A stretch of DNA of 49,868 bases from Tychonema sp. LEGE 07203 (GCF_015207285.1 NZ_JADEXD010000027.1:1-49868); one strand, 5' to 3'. Counted from the stretch's first letter, positions 18,504 to 29,411 are shown. The notes: generated by a model from the letters alone, not told the origin. Numbers and translations: made by a program.

Positions 18504-18850
18504 TGTTCCGGTTCTCTTGAGTTTAAACGATTTTGTAACAAATCTTGGTAGCGTTTCTGCCCAACTTCGATATTTTTCTTGGCTGTTTTCTGAGTTTTCT
18601 TTTGGAACGCATGGAGCACATAAATAGCTTCTTCAAATCTAGCAATATAGAAAACCCGATAGGCATTTTCTGTCCGAATCCGAATTTCTTCAACGCCTTT
18701 ACCTACGATCGACATCGGTTTAAAGTCTGGTGGTTGTATGCCCTGCTGGAGAGTCCAAAGTGAAAAACCGGCTTCTTTTCGGGCATCTTCAGGAAGAGAT
18801 TGGATTTCTTCGCGGGCCGGGCCAACCCACCGAATCGGCTTGATGGTCAT
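18500..18850 (-). CDS. RelE/HigB-type toxin (phage Gp49-like)
   Basis: The 116-residue product matches the Gp49-like/HigB branch of RelE toxins, ribosome-dependent mRNA interferases. Visible hallmarks are IRWVGPAREEIQSLPEDARKEAGFSLWTLQQG, then KGVEEIRIRTENAYRVFYIARFEEAIYVLHAFQKKTQKT. The Arg and the aromatic FQKKTQKT tail are the usual catalytic and RNA-binding region. It starts at ATG 18850 and overlaps the antitoxin by four bases. It could be an integral part of the genome rather than recent arrival, since base composition resembles its neighbours. Confidence 0.9.
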   Translation of the reverse strand: MTIKPIRWVGPAREEIQSLPEDARKEAGFSLWTLQQGIQPPDFKPMSIVGKGVEEIRIRTENAYRVFYIARFEEAIYVLHAFQKKTQKTAKKNIEVGQKRYQDLLQNRLNSREPEQ

Positions 18851-18938
18851 CGAGTTTGTTGAGAATCGAATACTGTGACAATTATACTCAAGTATTGCCT
18901 TAAGTATTTTATGTCTTCAGCGATCGATTTCGGGCAGT

Positions 18939-19928
18939 TCACCCGCCGATTTGAGACATAGTGCGGCTGTAATTACCTTGAGTAGTACCCGAATCCCGCT
19001 GCTTGAAATTAATCTCCGGTTTAATCTCCAATATGTGCCGCACTCGATCGCGCAATTCAACCGTAGACACCCCATTCCGCAGAGCAGTTTTCAAGTCAAT
19101 TTGCCCCGTTTCGTTCAGCAGACAAGGCCGCAGCCACCCGTCAGCAGACAAACGCATTCGATTGCACCGATCGCAAAAACACTCTGACATTTGGCTGATA
19201 AATCCTAAAGTGCCCTTCGCCCCCGGAATTTGAAACACATCCGCCGGCCCGTTACCGCGAATTCCCGACTCGGCCAACCCGTATTTATCGCTAATTTGTT
19301 GCCGCAATTCGGCTGATGCTACCCAACCTTTATCGCCAAACAACTCCCCATTGCCGATCGGCATAAACTCAATAAAACGAACGTGCCAATTCCGGTTAAT
19401 AGTTAACTCTGCCAAATCCAATATTTCCCCGTCATTAACACCGGGAATCACCACAACATTCAATTTCAGCGGGTCAAATCCAGCTTGATAAGCCGCTTGA
19501 ATGCCATCCCAAACTTGCATCCAGCGCGATCGTCCCCGACTGCCAATTATCTTATCAAAAGTCTCCGGTTCCAGGGAATCCAAACTAATATTAATCCGGC
19601 GCAAACCAGCATTGTAGAGATTTTGGGCCATTCCCGCCAACAAAAAGCCATTAGTTGTCATTGACAAATCTCGCGTTTCGGGCATCGAGGCGATCGCCCT
19701 CACCAAATCCACCACCCCAGGGCGCAGCAGCGGTTCCCCACCAGTCAGCCGAAACTTAGTAAATCCCACAGGTATAAAAACCTCCCGCAGCAGAGTTAAC
19801 AATTCCGAGTGAGTTAACAACTGCTGCTGCAACACGTAGTCCAACTCGCTACCTTCCGGCATACAGTAGAGACAGCGGAAATTGCAGCGGTCTATCAAAC
19901 TAATCCGAAGGTAGTCTACAGGATTCAT
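18939..19928 (-). CDS. moaA: GTP 3',8-cyclase MoaA
   Basis: MoaA is the radical-SAM enzyme that converts GTP into the first intermediate of molybdenum cofactor. The 329-residue product has the N-terminal cluster CNFRCLYC (Cys15, Cys19, Cys22), [13 protein letters not shown] for SAM binding, and the second cluster in [20 protein letters not shown], which binds GTP. It ends MSQIGG; the double glycine tail is needed for activity in the family. Length and start ([19 protein letters not shown]) are normal. narM is divergent across a 244-bp repeat-bearing spacer; both products serve nitrate reductase, a molybdoenzyme. Confidence 0.97.
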   Translation of the reverse strand: MNPVDYLRISLIDRCNFRCLYCMPEGSELDYVLQQQLLTHSELLTLLREVFIPVGFTKFRLTGGEPLLRPGVVDLVRAIASMPETRDLSMTTNGFLLAGMAQNLYNAGLRRINISLDSLEPETFDKIIGSRGRSRWMQVWDGIQAAYQAGFDPLKLNVVVIPGVNDGEILDLAELTINRNWHVRFIEFMPIGNGELFGDKGWVASAELRQQISDKYGLAESGIRGNGPADVFQIPGAKGTLGFISQMSECFCDRCNRMRLSADGWLRPCLLNETGQIDLKTALRNGVSTVELRDRVRHILEIKPEINFKQRDSGTTQGNYSRTMSQIGG

Positions 19929-19988
19929 GTCAATACTATGTAATATTACTTAATTATAAGCTATCGTTCGCTTTTTTGCAATTAATAT

Positions 19989-20112
19989 AAACGGGCAAGA
20001 TGCCCGTTCCACAATATATGAGTTTTCTGCTGTGGAACAGGCATCTTGCCTGTTACTAATGTTGGCATCTTGCCTGTTACTAATGTTGGCATCTTGTCTG
20101 TTACTAACAAAT
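19989..20112. repeat. GGCATCTTGCC repeats between moaA and narM
   Basis: An inverted pair, CGGGCAAGATGCCCGTTCCAC and a near-complement ending at about 20051, is followed by three direct copies of a 24-bp unit (GCATCTTGCCTGTTACTAAT at 20041, 20065 and 20089). The same GGCAAGATGCC family sits inside the DUF3326 gene (36177-36262) and near 33740. There are no unique spacers, so this is not a CRISPR array. Confidence 0.8.
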
Positions 20113-20172
20113 CGCCCCCAAAAATGATAATATTGACAATGAATGCCAATTTTATATTTAAGATTTCTACCT

Positions 20173-20622
20173 ATGTTCTTTGAATTTGAAGCTGACTTTG
20201 TAGAAGCCCTGCGCTGCGTTCCGATGCAGGTACGTCTCAAGTTAGATACTTGCGGTATTAAATTAAAGTTGCAAGATTGGAATCACTTCAACCAAGCAGA
20301 ACGTCAAATGCTTGTCGAGTTACCTTGTTTGACTGCATCAGAAATTAGCGATTACCGAGAACAGTTAAACAAAGTATTAATCAAACAGACTGGCAAACCG
20401 GGTACTGATTTAGCGGTTGATGAAAATCCGCCCTGGATGGATGCTGCAACTATACCGGAGTCTGTTGCTGCCAAAGCTCAAGAGTTGGATGTTACGATTA
20501 GTTTGGCACAGTGGGCGAGTTTGCAGCCTCTGCAGCGGTTTGCTTTGATTAAGCTTAGTCGATCGAGCCACGAGAATAAAAATTTTCTTCCGGCTGTTCG
20601 AGAGTTTCAACTCGTGGAATAA
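20173..20622 (+). CDS. narM: Nitrate reductase associated protein NarM
   Basis: NarM is a cyanobacterial protein needed for active ferredoxin-nitrate reductase (NarB). The 149-residue product begins MFFEFEADFVEALRCVPMQVRLKLDTCGIKLKLQDWN, which is the family signature, and continues LVELPCLTASEISDYREQL and LAQWASLQPLQRFALIKLSR. The usual start is this MFFEFE, ATG 20173, rather than an in-frame codon 30 bp upstream. No narB or nitrite reductase gene is in the window. The link with nitrate use is strengthened by the divergent moaA gene, which makes the cofactor that NarB needs. Confidence 0.92.
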   Translation: MFFEFEADFVEALRCVPMQVRLKLDTCGIKLKLQDWNHFNQAERQMLVELPCLTASEISDYREQLNKVLIKQTGKPGTDLAVDENPPWMDAATIPESVAAKAQELDVTISLAQWASLQPLQRFALIKLSRSSHENKNFLPAVREFQLVE

Positions 20623-21309
20623 CAGTTCTGGACGGATTTCAGGGTAATTCTGTGATTCTGAGTCCTGAGCGAAGGGAAGAATCTTACAGATGTTTCACTA
20701 CACTGCGTTTCTCTCAGCATGACAGACAATAGCCGCTCGCCAGGACTAATCATCATATCCCATTTTGCAGGACAGAGATTCACAGCCTTGTCGTCAAGGC
20801 TGTTCTGCAGGCCGAAAGCAACAGCAGATATCTCGGCAACGGCAATTTTACTCACTAATACCAATTTTTTATGAGGCCCCGTAGAATCCGATCCCCCCTA
20901 GCCCCCCTTAATAAGGGGAGTAGGGGGTGGGACAAGATTCCGATCGACAGTCAACCCCTACTCCCCGACTATCCGGGGGATGCGAGGGGGATCTAGATAA
21001 TGTGCAACGACCCATTAAATTGGTATAAGTGAGATATATTTACTGTAAGTTAGGGTAAAAAAAGTGTAAAGTGGGGCGATCGCACATTTCTCCCGCCGAT
21101 CCCACAGACTTGGAATCTAGCGTCAAATCATCTCCCAACCTGCTAAGTAGCCATCACAGGTCGATCGCCCCAAAAGATTTCTGAGTCCACCGACACCAAA
21201 ATCTAAAAACATAATTAATTTAATTTTTAAGTATTGTTACCGCAGCGTGGTAATATTTCTGTGAGCTTGCAAAGCAATCGCCAGCTACCTGCATTAGTTT
21301 CTGGGCTCC
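20623..21309. other. Intergenic region upstream of the atp operon
   Basis: This 687-bp region contains dispersed repeats: a CTGAGCGAAGGGAAGAATCT element with its loose inverted mate (20665-20725), an inverted TTGTCGTCAAGGC-type pair near 20785, and GC-rich CCCCCTAGCCCCCC/GGGG palindromes (20893-20995). From about 21040 to 21309 the sequence is repeat-poor and should hold the atp operon promoter and leader. No gene is supported. Confidence 0.5.
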
Positions 21310-21762
21310 ATGAACACGCCAAACACACCCACCAAACCCGCACCAGCAACCGAGGAGCATCCTCAGACTGGCACTGCCTCGACAGTTTCGTCAGAGACAG
21401 GCAATCCCATGCAAGACTTTTATCGCCTACAACAAGAGTTGTTGGCGTACACCCTTGCGTTTACGGCGATTATTTTTATCTGCGTTTGGATTTTTTACTC
21501 CATCAACATTGCCGTGAATTATTTGCTTGGGGCGAGCACAGGTGTGGTTTACTTAAAGATGTTGGCTAGAGATGTTGAGCGAATCGGCAGCGAAAATCAA
21601 CGAATTAGTAAGACAAGGCTGGGTCTGCTTGTTGCGTTGATCGTCATAGCAACTAGGGTGGATCAGTTACAGATTTTACCAATATTTTTGGGATTTCTGA
21701 CTTACAAAATTTCACTGATGATTTACGTGTTGCGAAGTGCATTAGCACCAGACTACAGGTAG
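21310..21762 (+). CDS. atpI: ATP synthase subunit I (Atp1/UncI)
   Basis: The 150-residue product begins the ATP synthase operon, the standard place for the small assembly protein called subunit I. It has an N-terminal soluble tail rich in Thr and Pro (1-40), four membrane segments (about 47-65, 68-85, 97-112, 118-140), and the conserved [36 protein letters not shown]. In other bacteria UncI helps assemble the c-ring or handle Mg2+; in cyanobacteria its job is less clear. It is followed after 54 bp by atpB. The naming is the bacterial one; plastid papers use atpI for subunit a. Confidence 0.92.
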   Translation: MNTPNTPTKPAPATEEHPQTGTASTVSSETGNPMQDFYRLQQELLAYTLAFTAIIFICVWIFYSINIAVNYLLGASTGVVYLKMLARDVERIGSENQRISKTRLGLLVALIVIATRVDQLQILPIFLGFLTYKISLMIYVLRSALAPDYR

Positions 21763-21816
21763 TTTGGGCAATCTAGTAAAACTCAACTCATAGATTTGTA
21801 TGGGGAAACCCGTTGA

Positions 21817-22575
21817 ATGGCAATGCTTGACGTTCTAAACATCTTTAATCGTTTACCCCTAGCAAAATTGGAAGTTGGCCAGCAGTTTTACTGGCAACTG
21901 GGCAATCTAAAAGTGCACGGGCAGGTTTTTATAACCTCGTGGTTTGTAATTGCCATTTTAGTTTTAGTTTCGATTTTAGGAACCAGCAAAATCCAAAGAA
22001 TTCCTAGCGGAATGCAAAATTTAATGGAGTATGTGCTGGAATTTATTCGAGACTTGGCTAAAAGCCAAATTGGGGAAAAAGAATATCGCCCCTGGGTACC
22101 CTTTATTGGTACGTTATTTCTGTTCATCTTTGTGTCAAACTGGTCGGGAGCTCTAATTCCTTGGAAGCTGATTGAGCTGCCCTCGGGAGAATTGGCAGCA
22201 CCTACGGCTGACATCAATACGACGGTAGCATTTGCACTGCTGACTTCTCTAGCATATTTTTATGCAGGTTTCAGCAAAAGTGGCTTGGGGTATTTCGCCC
22301 ACTATGTAGAACCGGTGCCTTTCATGTTGCCGTTCAAAATCATAGAAGATTTCACTAAGCCTCTTTCCCTAAGTTTTCGTTTGTTTGGCAACATCCTTGC
22401 TGACGAATTGGTAGTGGGAGTCCTAGTGTTGCTAGTGCCTTTATTTGTTCCTTTGCCAGTAATGGTTCTGGGACTATTTACAAGTGCCATTCAAGCTTTG
22501 ATTTTTGCTACCCTAGCAGCAGCCTATATTGGTGAAGCTCTAGAGGGCGGTCACGGCGACGAACATCAGGATTAA
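21817..22575 (+). CDS. atpB: ATP synthase subunit a
   Basis: Subunit a forms the two proton half-channels of the F0 motor in the thylakoid membrane. The 252-residue product has five to six membrane segments and the essential Arg188 in [23 protein letters not shown]. The start at ATG 21817 has a second in-frame ATG two codons later; either gives a normal length. It lies between atpI and atpE. Plastid nomenclature calls this gene atpI. Confidence 0.97.
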   Translation: MAMLDVLNIFNRLPLAKLEVGQQFYWQLGNLKVHGQVFITSWFVIAILVLVSILGTSKIQRIPSGMQNLMEYVLEFIRDLAKSQIGEKEYRPWVPFIGTLFLFIFVSNWSGALIPWKLIELPSGELAAPTADINTTVAFALLTSLAYFYAGFSKSGLGYFAHYVEPVPFMLPFKIIEDFTKPLSLSFRLFGNILADELVVGVLVLLVPLFVPLPVMVLGLFTSAIQALIFATLAAAYIGEALEGGHGDEHQD

Positions 22576-22685
22576 CTAACGATAAACGGTGCAGAATAAG
22601 GAAGGAAATATCAAATTTCTGACCTCAAAATTCTCCTCGTGACGGACGAATCTGTAAAATTTCAGTTCACAATTTTGTACTTTAG

Positions 22686-22946
<261 letters not shown>

Positions 22947-22957
22947 TAATTTGGGGT

Positions 22958-23012
22958 CAGAGATTTTGGATTTTGGATTTTAATTACCATCCAAAATCCA
23001 AAGTCTAAAATC
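22958..23012 (+). promoter_or_regulatory. Stem-loop between atpE and atpF2
   Basis: TTGGATTTTGGAT (22964-22976) pairs perfectly with ATCCAAAATCCAA (22987-22999); outside them GAGATTTT (22958-22965) pairs with AAAATCTC (23005-23012). It sits in the 100-bp spacer after the c-subunit gene. It may be a partial terminator or an mRNA-processing site that leaves more c than b' message. AT-rich stem, so moderately stable. Confidence 0.55.
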
Positions 23013-23046
23013 TCAAATAGAATTAGGTGGGAGCCGTCAAAAAAAC

Positions 23047-23532
23047 ATGATGCACTGGACAGTATTACTAGCAGTTGAAGAAGCGGCAAAGGAAGGCGGA
23101 CTTTTTGATATTGATGCTACGCTGCCTCTGATGGCGGTGCAGTTTTTAATTCTAGTCGCAGTCTTGAATGTAATTTTTTACAAGCCGCTCACTAAGTCAA
23201 TTGAGGAACGGGCAGATTACATTCGCAAGACTCAAATTTCAGCTAAGGAACGCTTGGTGAAATCCCAGAATTTAGCGGAGGAATACCAACAAAAACTGGG
23301 AGAAACTCGCAGGGAGTCTCAAGCCGTAATTGCTGCGGCTCAAGCAGATGCCAAAAAAATCGCGTCGGAAAAAGTAGCTGAAGCTCAAAAAGAAGCTCAA
23401 GCGGCACGAGAAAAGGCAAGTTCTGAGATAGAGCAGCAAAAACAAGAGGCAATGCGCTCGCTAGAACAAGAGGTAGATAACCTGAGCCGACAAATTCTGG
23501 AAAAGTTATTAGGCACAGCATTGGTCAAATAG
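23047..23532 (+). CDS. atpF2: ATP synthase subunit b'
   Basis: Photosynthetic F-type ATPases use two different peripheral-stalk subunits, b and b'. This 161-residue product has one membrane helix (about 27-47, [18 protein letters not shown]) followed by [16 protein letters not shown] and a long coiled coil. The tail ends in LLGTALVK. The absence of an N-terminal processing segment and the earlier position in the operon identify it as b'. GTGGGAG lies upstream of the double ATG at 23047. Also called atpG in cyanobacterial lists. Confidence 0.95.
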   Translation: MMHWTVLLAVEEAAKEGGLFDIDATLPLMAVQFLILVAVLNVIFYKPLTKSIEERADYIRKTQISAKERLVKSQNLAEEYQQKLGETRRESQAVIAAAQADAKKIASEKVAEAQKEAQAAREKASSEIEQQKQEAMRSLEQEVDNLSRQILEKLLGTALVK

Positions 23533-23626
23533 CTCGATCGAACAGTTTTAATTTTTGGGTGATTTTAAAAAGCTCAAATCTCAAATCGGTTCGTCCAACC
23601 TGCACGCGCAATTATGGAAGAGTATC

Positions 23627-24154
23627 ATGGGGACTGTTTTATTGCTAGCCACAGAAGCTAGCGCAGAAGGTGGTTTCGGTTTAAATTTCGATATTTTTGA
23701 AACCAACCTGATTAACCTGATCATTGTTATTGGAGTGCTGTTTTACTTCGGGCGCGACTTTTTAGGAAATATTCTTACCGAAAGACGCAACGCGATCGAA
23801 GAAGCGATTAAAGAAGCAGAAACCCGCCAAAAAGATGCAGCAGCAGCTTTAGCAGAACAACAGCAAAAATTGACTCAGGCTCAAGCAGAAGCGGAACGGA
23901 TTCGAGCCGCTGCAAAAGAAAATGCGATCGCAGCCAAAGAAGTAATTCTAGCTCAAGCGGCGCAGGATGTTGAACGCATGAAAGCAACAGCAGGTCAAGA
24001 GCTGGACGCAGAGCGAGAAAAAGCAGTCGCTCAACTCAGAGCAAGAGTTGCTGCAATGGCACTAGAAAGGGTGGAAAGCCAGTTAAAAAATAGCTTGGAC
24101 GAGAGCGCTCAAAACCAATTAATCGATCGCAGCATTGCGTTACTCGGAGGCTAA
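23627..24154 (+). CDS. atpF: ATP synthase subunit b
   Basis: This is the second stalk subunit. ATG 23627 is chosen, giving 175 residues, because GGAAGAG lies seven bases upstream; the frame could be extended to 23555 from a TTG but that adds an atypical head. The product begins [47 protein letters not shown], with a single membrane helix at about 28-45. It continues as [19 protein letters not shown] and an alanine-rich coiled coil. It is followed after only three bases by atpH. Confidence 0.96.
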   Translation: MGTVLLLATEASAEGGFGLNFDIFETNLINLIIVIGVLFYFGRDFLGNILTERRNAIEEAIKEAETRQKDAAAALAEQQQKLTQAQAEAERIRAAAKENAIAAKEVILAQAAQDVERMKATAGQELDAEREKAVAQLRARVAAMALERVESQLKNSLDESAQNQLIDRSIALLGG

Positions 24155-24157
24155 AAC

Positions 24158-24703
24158 GTGAGTACAGTCAGCACAGAAGTCTTGCAGCCTTACGCATCTG
24201 CCTTGATGTCACTGGCTCAGTCCAGCAATCTCTCAGAGAAGTTCGGCGAAGACATTCGTTCTTTACTTGACCTGCTACAAGGTTCGGAAGATTTGCGTCA
24301 ATTTTTAGGCAATCCGCTAATTAAACCGGATGATAAAAAAGCCGTAATTAAGCAAATAGCGGGTGAAGAAATGAACCCCTTGATGCACAACTTTCTGAAG
24401 CTTTTAGTAGACAAAGGAAGGATTCTTTTTTTAGAAGGAATTGGTCAACAATACTTGGCCAAACTCCGAGAACTAAACCAAACAGTATTGGCAGAAGTTA
24501 CATCTGCCGTCCCGCTTTCAGATGCTCAACTGCAGACTGTTCGCGAGAAAGTGCAGGCGATGACCAGCGCTCGAAATGTAGAAATTGAAACCAAAATAGA
24601 CGCAGATTTAATCGGCGGTGTGGTAATCAAAGTAGGCTCTCAAATAATTGATGCCAGCCTGCAGGGACAATTGCGCCGTCTGGGAATTCGCTTGAATTCC
24701 TGA
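24158..24703 (+). CDS. atpH: ATP synthase subunit delta
   Basis: The delta subunit joins the peripheral stalk to the top of the F1 head. The 181-residue product (GTG start at 24158) begins MSTVSTEVLQPYASALMSLAQ and has the helical N-terminal domain, then LGNPLIKPDDKKAVIKQI, and the C-terminal strand DADLIGGVVIKVGSQIIDASLQGQLRRL, which is the family signature. It is nearly contiguous with atpF (3 bp). Downstream, a 298-bp repeat region separates it from atpA, which is unusual for an operon of this kind. Also called atpD in cyanobacterial lists. Confidence 0.96.
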   Translation: MSTVSTEVLQPYASALMSLAQSSNLSEKFGEDIRSLLDLLQGSEDLRQFLGNPLIKPDDKKAVIKQIAGEEMNPLMHNFLKLLVDKGRILFLEGIGQQYLAKLRELNQTVLAEVTSAVPLSDAQLQTVREKVQAMTSARNVEIETKIDADLIGGVVIKVGSQIIDASLQGQLRRLGIRLNS

Positions 24704-26519
<1,816 letters not shown>

Positions 26520-26640
26520 TTAGTCATTGGTCATCAGTCATCAGTCATTAGTCATCAGTCATTAGTTATTAGTGAAGTAACTAATGATTGATTGCTAATG
26601 ACTGAAAGCTAAAGTAAAGACGTAAGTAAAAAATTACCAA
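26520..26640. repeat. Heptamer-type repeat between atpA and atpG
   Basis: Tandem TCATTAG / TCATCAG units cover about 26521-26575, and an inverted CTAATGACT-type copy follows (26578-26605). It occupies the 184-bp spacer inside the operon. The atpG ribosome site (AAAGGAGAAAG) follows at the end of the spacer. Confidence 0.75.
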
Positions 26641-26703
26641 CTTAAAACTGATGGCGAGGAACTAAAAACTCGGAAAGAAAAACCAAGAAAAAAGGAGAAA
26701 GTT

Positions 26704-27654
26704 ATGGCAAATCTCAAAACTATTCGCGATCGCATTAAGTCGGTCAAGAACACTAAAAAGATTACAGAAGCAATGCGTTTGGTGGCTGCTGCTAAGGTGC
26801 GCCGCGCTCAAGAACAGGTGACTGCTACTCGACCTTTTGCCGATCGCCTCGCAGAGGTATTGTACGGTTTGGCGGAACGCTTGCAGTTTGACAGCCAGGA
26901 TTTACCGCTGCTGCAAAAACGCGAAGTGCGATCGGTGGGACTTTTGGTAGTTTCGGGCGATCGGGGTTTGTGCGGTGGCTACAACGCCAACATCATCAGA
27001 TACGCCGAAAATCGCGCTAAGGAAATCAAAGCTGAAGGCTTAGACTACAAATACGTGTTGGTAGGACGCAAAGCTACTCAGTATTTCCAGCGCCGCGAAC
27101 AGCCGATCGATGCTACTTACGCTAACTTGGAACAAATTCCGACAGCAGCGGAAGCAGCGCTAATTGCTGACCAATTGCTGTCTCTGTTCCTGTCGGGAAC
27201 TGTGGACAGAGTTGAACTAATTTACACCAAGTTTGTGTCGCTAATTAGTTCGCGTCCGGTAATTCAAACTTTGCTACCCCTCGACCCCCAAGGTTTGGAA
27301 AGTTCCGATGATGAAATCTTCCGCTTGACAACGAAAGGCGGACAGTTTCAAGTATCGCGGGAAAAGGTTTCTGCACCTACGAAGAGTTTGCCCAAGGACA
27401 TGATTTTTGAGCAAGATCCGGCGCAAATTCTGGATGCACTTTTGCCTTTGTATTTGAACAACCAATTGCTGCGGGCTTTGCAAGAATCTGCAGCTAGCGA
27501 GTTGGCTGCGCGGATGACGGCGATGAACAATGCTAGCGAGAATGCTAGCGATTTGATCCGCAGTTTGACGTTGACTTATAACAAGGCGCGGCAGGCGGCA
27601 ATTACCCAGGAAATCCTGGAAGTTTCCGGCGGTGCTGAGGCATTGAACGGTTAA
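26704..27654 (+). CDS. atpG: ATP synthase subunit gamma
   Basis: The gamma subunit is the rotating shaft of F1. The 316-residue product starts [36 protein letters not shown] and ends with the matching C-terminal helix [14 protein letters not shown]. Between about 198 and 232 lies the photosynthetic insert ([30 protein letters not shown]), which lowers ATP hydrolysis in the dark. It has no cysteine pair, so unlike the chloroplast form it is not switched by thioredoxin. AAAGGAG precedes ATG 26704. Also called atpC in cyanobacterial lists. Confidence 0.97.
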   Translation: MANLKTIRDRIKSVKNTKKITEAMRLVAAAKVRRAQEQVTATRPFADRLAEVLYGLAERLQFDSQDLPLLQKREVRSVGLLVVSGDRGLCGGYNANIIRYAENRAKEIKAEGLDYKYVLVGRKATQYFQRREQPIDATYANLEQIPTAAEAALIADQLLSLFLSGTVDRVELIYTKFVSLISSRPVIQTLLPLDPQGLESSDDEIFRLTTKGGQFQVSREKVSAPTKSLPKDMIFEQDPAQILDALLPLYLNNQLLRALQESAASELAARMTAMNNASENASDLIRSLTLTYNKARQAAITQEILEVSGGAEALNG

Positions 27655-27687
27655 GTTAGGGTTGACAATTTGTTGATTTTATGCTAT

Positions 27688-27716
27688 GCGTCTGAGGGAA
27701 CTCAGGCGCTTTTTTT
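27688..27716 (+). terminator. Intrinsic terminator of the atp operon
   Basis: GCGTCTGAG (27688-27696) pairs with CTCAGGCGC (27701-27709) with one wobble and a four-base GGAA loop, followed by a run of seven T. It lies 33 bp after the atpG stop. Confidence 0.92.
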
Positions 27717-27760
27717 AGTGAAATACAAAAAAATTCGACGATCTAAACTTACCTTGATAT

Positions 27761-27946
27761 ATCCCACATTCCGCACCGAGACTGTCACCATCGGTTTTGT
27801 CGGGAGTTGGAGAGAAAATTAAGTTTTTTTAGACAAATAAGTTTTTTATACAAAGGTACCGATCGCTCGTGGCAACGATCGGCAGTTTCAAGCGATCGAG
27901 TAACCAAAATTCGTAGTGTGCCAGTTGGGGGTGCGGAATGTGGGAT
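27761..27946. mobile_element. MITE-like element with 17-bp terminal inverted repeats
   Basis: This 186-bp segment begins ATCCCACATTCCGCACC (27761-27777) and ends with the perfect reverse complement GGTGCGGAATGTGGGAT (27930-27946). The interior has no gene; part of it is a CGATCG-containing inverted pair (about 27859-27882). These ends look like an IS terminus, so a transposase with the same ends probably exists elsewhere in the genome. Flanks read ATAT on the left and GTAT on the right, not a clear target duplication. Confidence 0.7.
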
Positions 27947-27962
27947 GTATGGTGGCAATAAT

Positions 27963-28514
27963 TTACCTGTTCATTAGTTGAGAAATATGGATGGTAAGAT
28001 CGCCAAAAGCAAGGGGTTCAATGGTGCCAGTTCGGAAAGTATTTCGCTGCTGGTAAAAATCGCCTTCCGGGAAGCGAAACACAATTAATTGTCGGTCGCG
28101 CAGGTTAACAACCCAATATTCTTGAATTCCGGCTGCTGCATAAATCTTGCTTTTTTCCTCTAAGTCTTTACTCAAACTGGAATCAGCATATTCAATCAGC
28201 CAAAAAATATTTTCTGGATATGGGTGATGTTCCAGATAGATATCGTTGAGAGGTTGAACGACGGCAATATCGGGTTCTGGTTCTGAGTTATTTGGCAGAG
28301 TAATCGGTCGGGCTTCGCGAATTTGGGCTCTCGTAGATAATGCGACTCGCAATCGGTTGGCAAATCGATCGCTAAAATAAGTATGCGCCGTTCCTTCGGG
28401 TACCATTTCGACTATTACTCCATTTAGTAATTCAACTTTGCGATCGTTTAAAATGCCGGCTTCGATCATTTTATGGTAGTGATCTATTGTCCATTTTGCT
28501 GTAGTTAATGTCAT
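27963..28514 (-). CDS. Uma2 family endonuclease-like protein
   Basis: The product is 183 residues from ATG 28514, preferred over the GTG at 28541 because AAGGAG stands eight bases upstream of the ATG. It begins MTLTTAKWTIDHYHKMIEAGILNDRKVELLNGVIVEMVPEG, then NNSEPEPDIAVVQP, IFWLIEYADSSLSKDLEEKSKIYAAAGIQEYWVVNLRDRQLIVFR. The PD..E...(E)..YK-like nuclease residues are seen as EPDIAV, IEYADS, and K/Y in EEKSKIYAAAGI. Length is normal. It is a more distant relative of the two Uma2 genes that flank the GTPase further on. Confidence 0.88.
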   Translation of the reverse strand: MTLTTAKWTIDHYHKMIEAGILNDRKVELLNGVIVEMVPEGTAHTYFSDRFANRLRVALSTRAQIREARPITLPNNSEPEPDIAVVQPLNDIYLEHHPYPENIFWLIEYADSSLSKDLEEKSKIYAAAGIQEYWVVNLRDRQLIVFRFPEGDFYQQRNTFRTGTIEPLAFGDLTIHISQLMNR

Positions 28515-28581
28515 CGCGATCGCTCCTTGCTTATATCTCACTATGACTTTTTGCTGAATTAACTTATTTTAGGCGATATAC

Positions 28582-28896
28582 TCATGTTCTATCGGATTTT
28601 TTACGTTCTTCTAACCACCGCTGAAATGACTTCTGACTTTCTCCAGATGGTTTACCGAGAATAATATTTTTGATGCTAATATCTTCGTCAATATCAGGCC
28701 AGTGGATTCCTTCATTTCCACCAATAAATCGCCAATTATTGCGATCGTTTGGTGTGCTGTGCAATAGCCGAGGATACCAAGCTAAAGGTACAGAAATAGT
28801 ACGACGATCGGATAGATCGACTGTTAGCGCGTCGTCTGTAACAACTACGTTTTGTGCTTGGGGGATTTGTAGCAATTCAACCATTACTGATGTCAA
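28582..28896 (-). CDS. DUF2442 domain protein
   Basis: The 104-residue product matches DUF2442: VVVTDDALTVDLSDRRTISVPLAWYPRLLHSTPNDRNNWRFIGGNEGIHWPDIDEDISIKNIILGKPS. DUF2442 is often encoded beside DUF4160 as a putative toxin-antitoxin pair. Here no DUF4160 is adjacent; instead it lies between a Uma2 gene and a pair of XRE regulators. Met5 (28884) is an alternative start. Function unknown. Confidence 0.88.
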   Translation of the reverse strand: MTSVMVELLQIPQAQNVVVTDDALTVDLSDRRTISVPLAWYPRLLHSTPNDRNNWRFIGGNEGIHWPDIDEDISIKNIILGKPSGESQKSFQRWLEERKKSDRT

Positions 28897-28930
28897 AAGC
28901 TTACTTCTCTATATTAGCTTGGGCGATCGC

Positions 28931-29143
28931 TCACTCCTGCACAATTTCCACCAAGTCTTCAATCATTACATCAAAGGTGCGAGCCAATTTGTGTATAGAA
29001 ATAAAGTCAATCGTTGACACTCCCGGACAGCGGGCGTAGTGTCTGACGGTGCTGTAAATTACTCCCGATCGCTCTGAAACCTCTTTTAGCGTCCAACCTT
29101 TCTCAGCGGCGAATTCTCTAACTTTTAGTCTGACTAAACCCAT
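28931..29143 (-). CDS. XRE family helix-turn-helix regulator, tandem copy 1
   Basis: The product is 70 residues from ATG 29143 (MGLVRLKVREFAAEKGWTLKEVSERSGVIYSTVRHYARCPGVSTIDF). It is a single XRE-type helix-turn-helix domain with an acidic end (IEDLVEIVQE). The next gene upstream (29199-29411) is a close paralogue of the same length. A longer start at 29170 would read through a palindromic operator-like site and is not favoured. It may be an antitoxin or a repressor; no toxin is adjacent on this strand. Confidence 0.87.
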   Translation of the reverse strand: MGLVRLKVREFAAEKGWTLKEVSERSGVIYSTVRHYARCPGVSTIDFISIHKLARTFDVMIEDLVEIVQE

Positions 29144-29151
29144 ACTTGACA

Positions 29152-29171
29152 AATGATGGTGTACCATCATT
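29152..29171. promoter_or_regulatory. Palindromic operator candidate
   Basis: AATGATGGT (29152-29160) and ACCATCATT (29163-29171) are perfect 9-bp arms with a two-base centre, eight bases upstream of the ATG of XRE copy 1. Size and place fit a site for a dimeric XRE repressor acting on its own gene. Confidence 0.6.
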
Positions 29172-29198
29172 AAATATTTGATCCCAAAAGGCGATCGG

Positions 29199-29411
29199 CT
29201 ACTCTTTCACAACCTCAACCAAATCTTCCACCATCACGTCAAAAGTACGTGCCAGCTTCAGCAGACAAGTAAAATCAACCATCGCCATTCCCGGAGAACG
29301 CGAATAGGTGCTGAGTGTGCTGTAAATGACTCCCGATCGCTCCGAAACCTCTTTGATCGTCCAGCCTTTCTCAGCAGCAAATTCTTTAACCCGCAATCTA
29401 ATTAAACCCAT
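29199..29411 (-). CDS. XRE family helix-turn-helix regulator, tandem copy 2
   Basis: The product is 70 residues (MGLIRLRVKEFAAEKGWTIKEVSERSGVIYSTLSTYSRSPGMAMVDFTCLLKLARTFDVMVEDLVEVVKE). It matches copy 1 over its whole length; the recognition helix region differs (STLSTYSRSPGMAM versus STVRHYARCPGVST), so the two probably bind different sites. It is divergent from the 29569 gene, and the spacer between them carries two palindromes that could be its targets. Function as repressor is inferred. Confidence 0.87.
   Translation of the reverse strand: MGLIRLRVKEFAAEKGWTIKEVSERSGVIYSTLSTYSRSPGMAMVDFTCLLKLARTFDVMVEDLVEVVKE

Noticed and set aside
19989..20112. Possible CRISPR array (24-bp copies)
   Set aside because: Copies are directly adjacent with no unique spacers, and no cas gene is near.
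19950..20240. Minus-strand frame with repeated SNRQDANI peptides
   Set aside because: Repeat translation, overlapping the narM start on the other strand.
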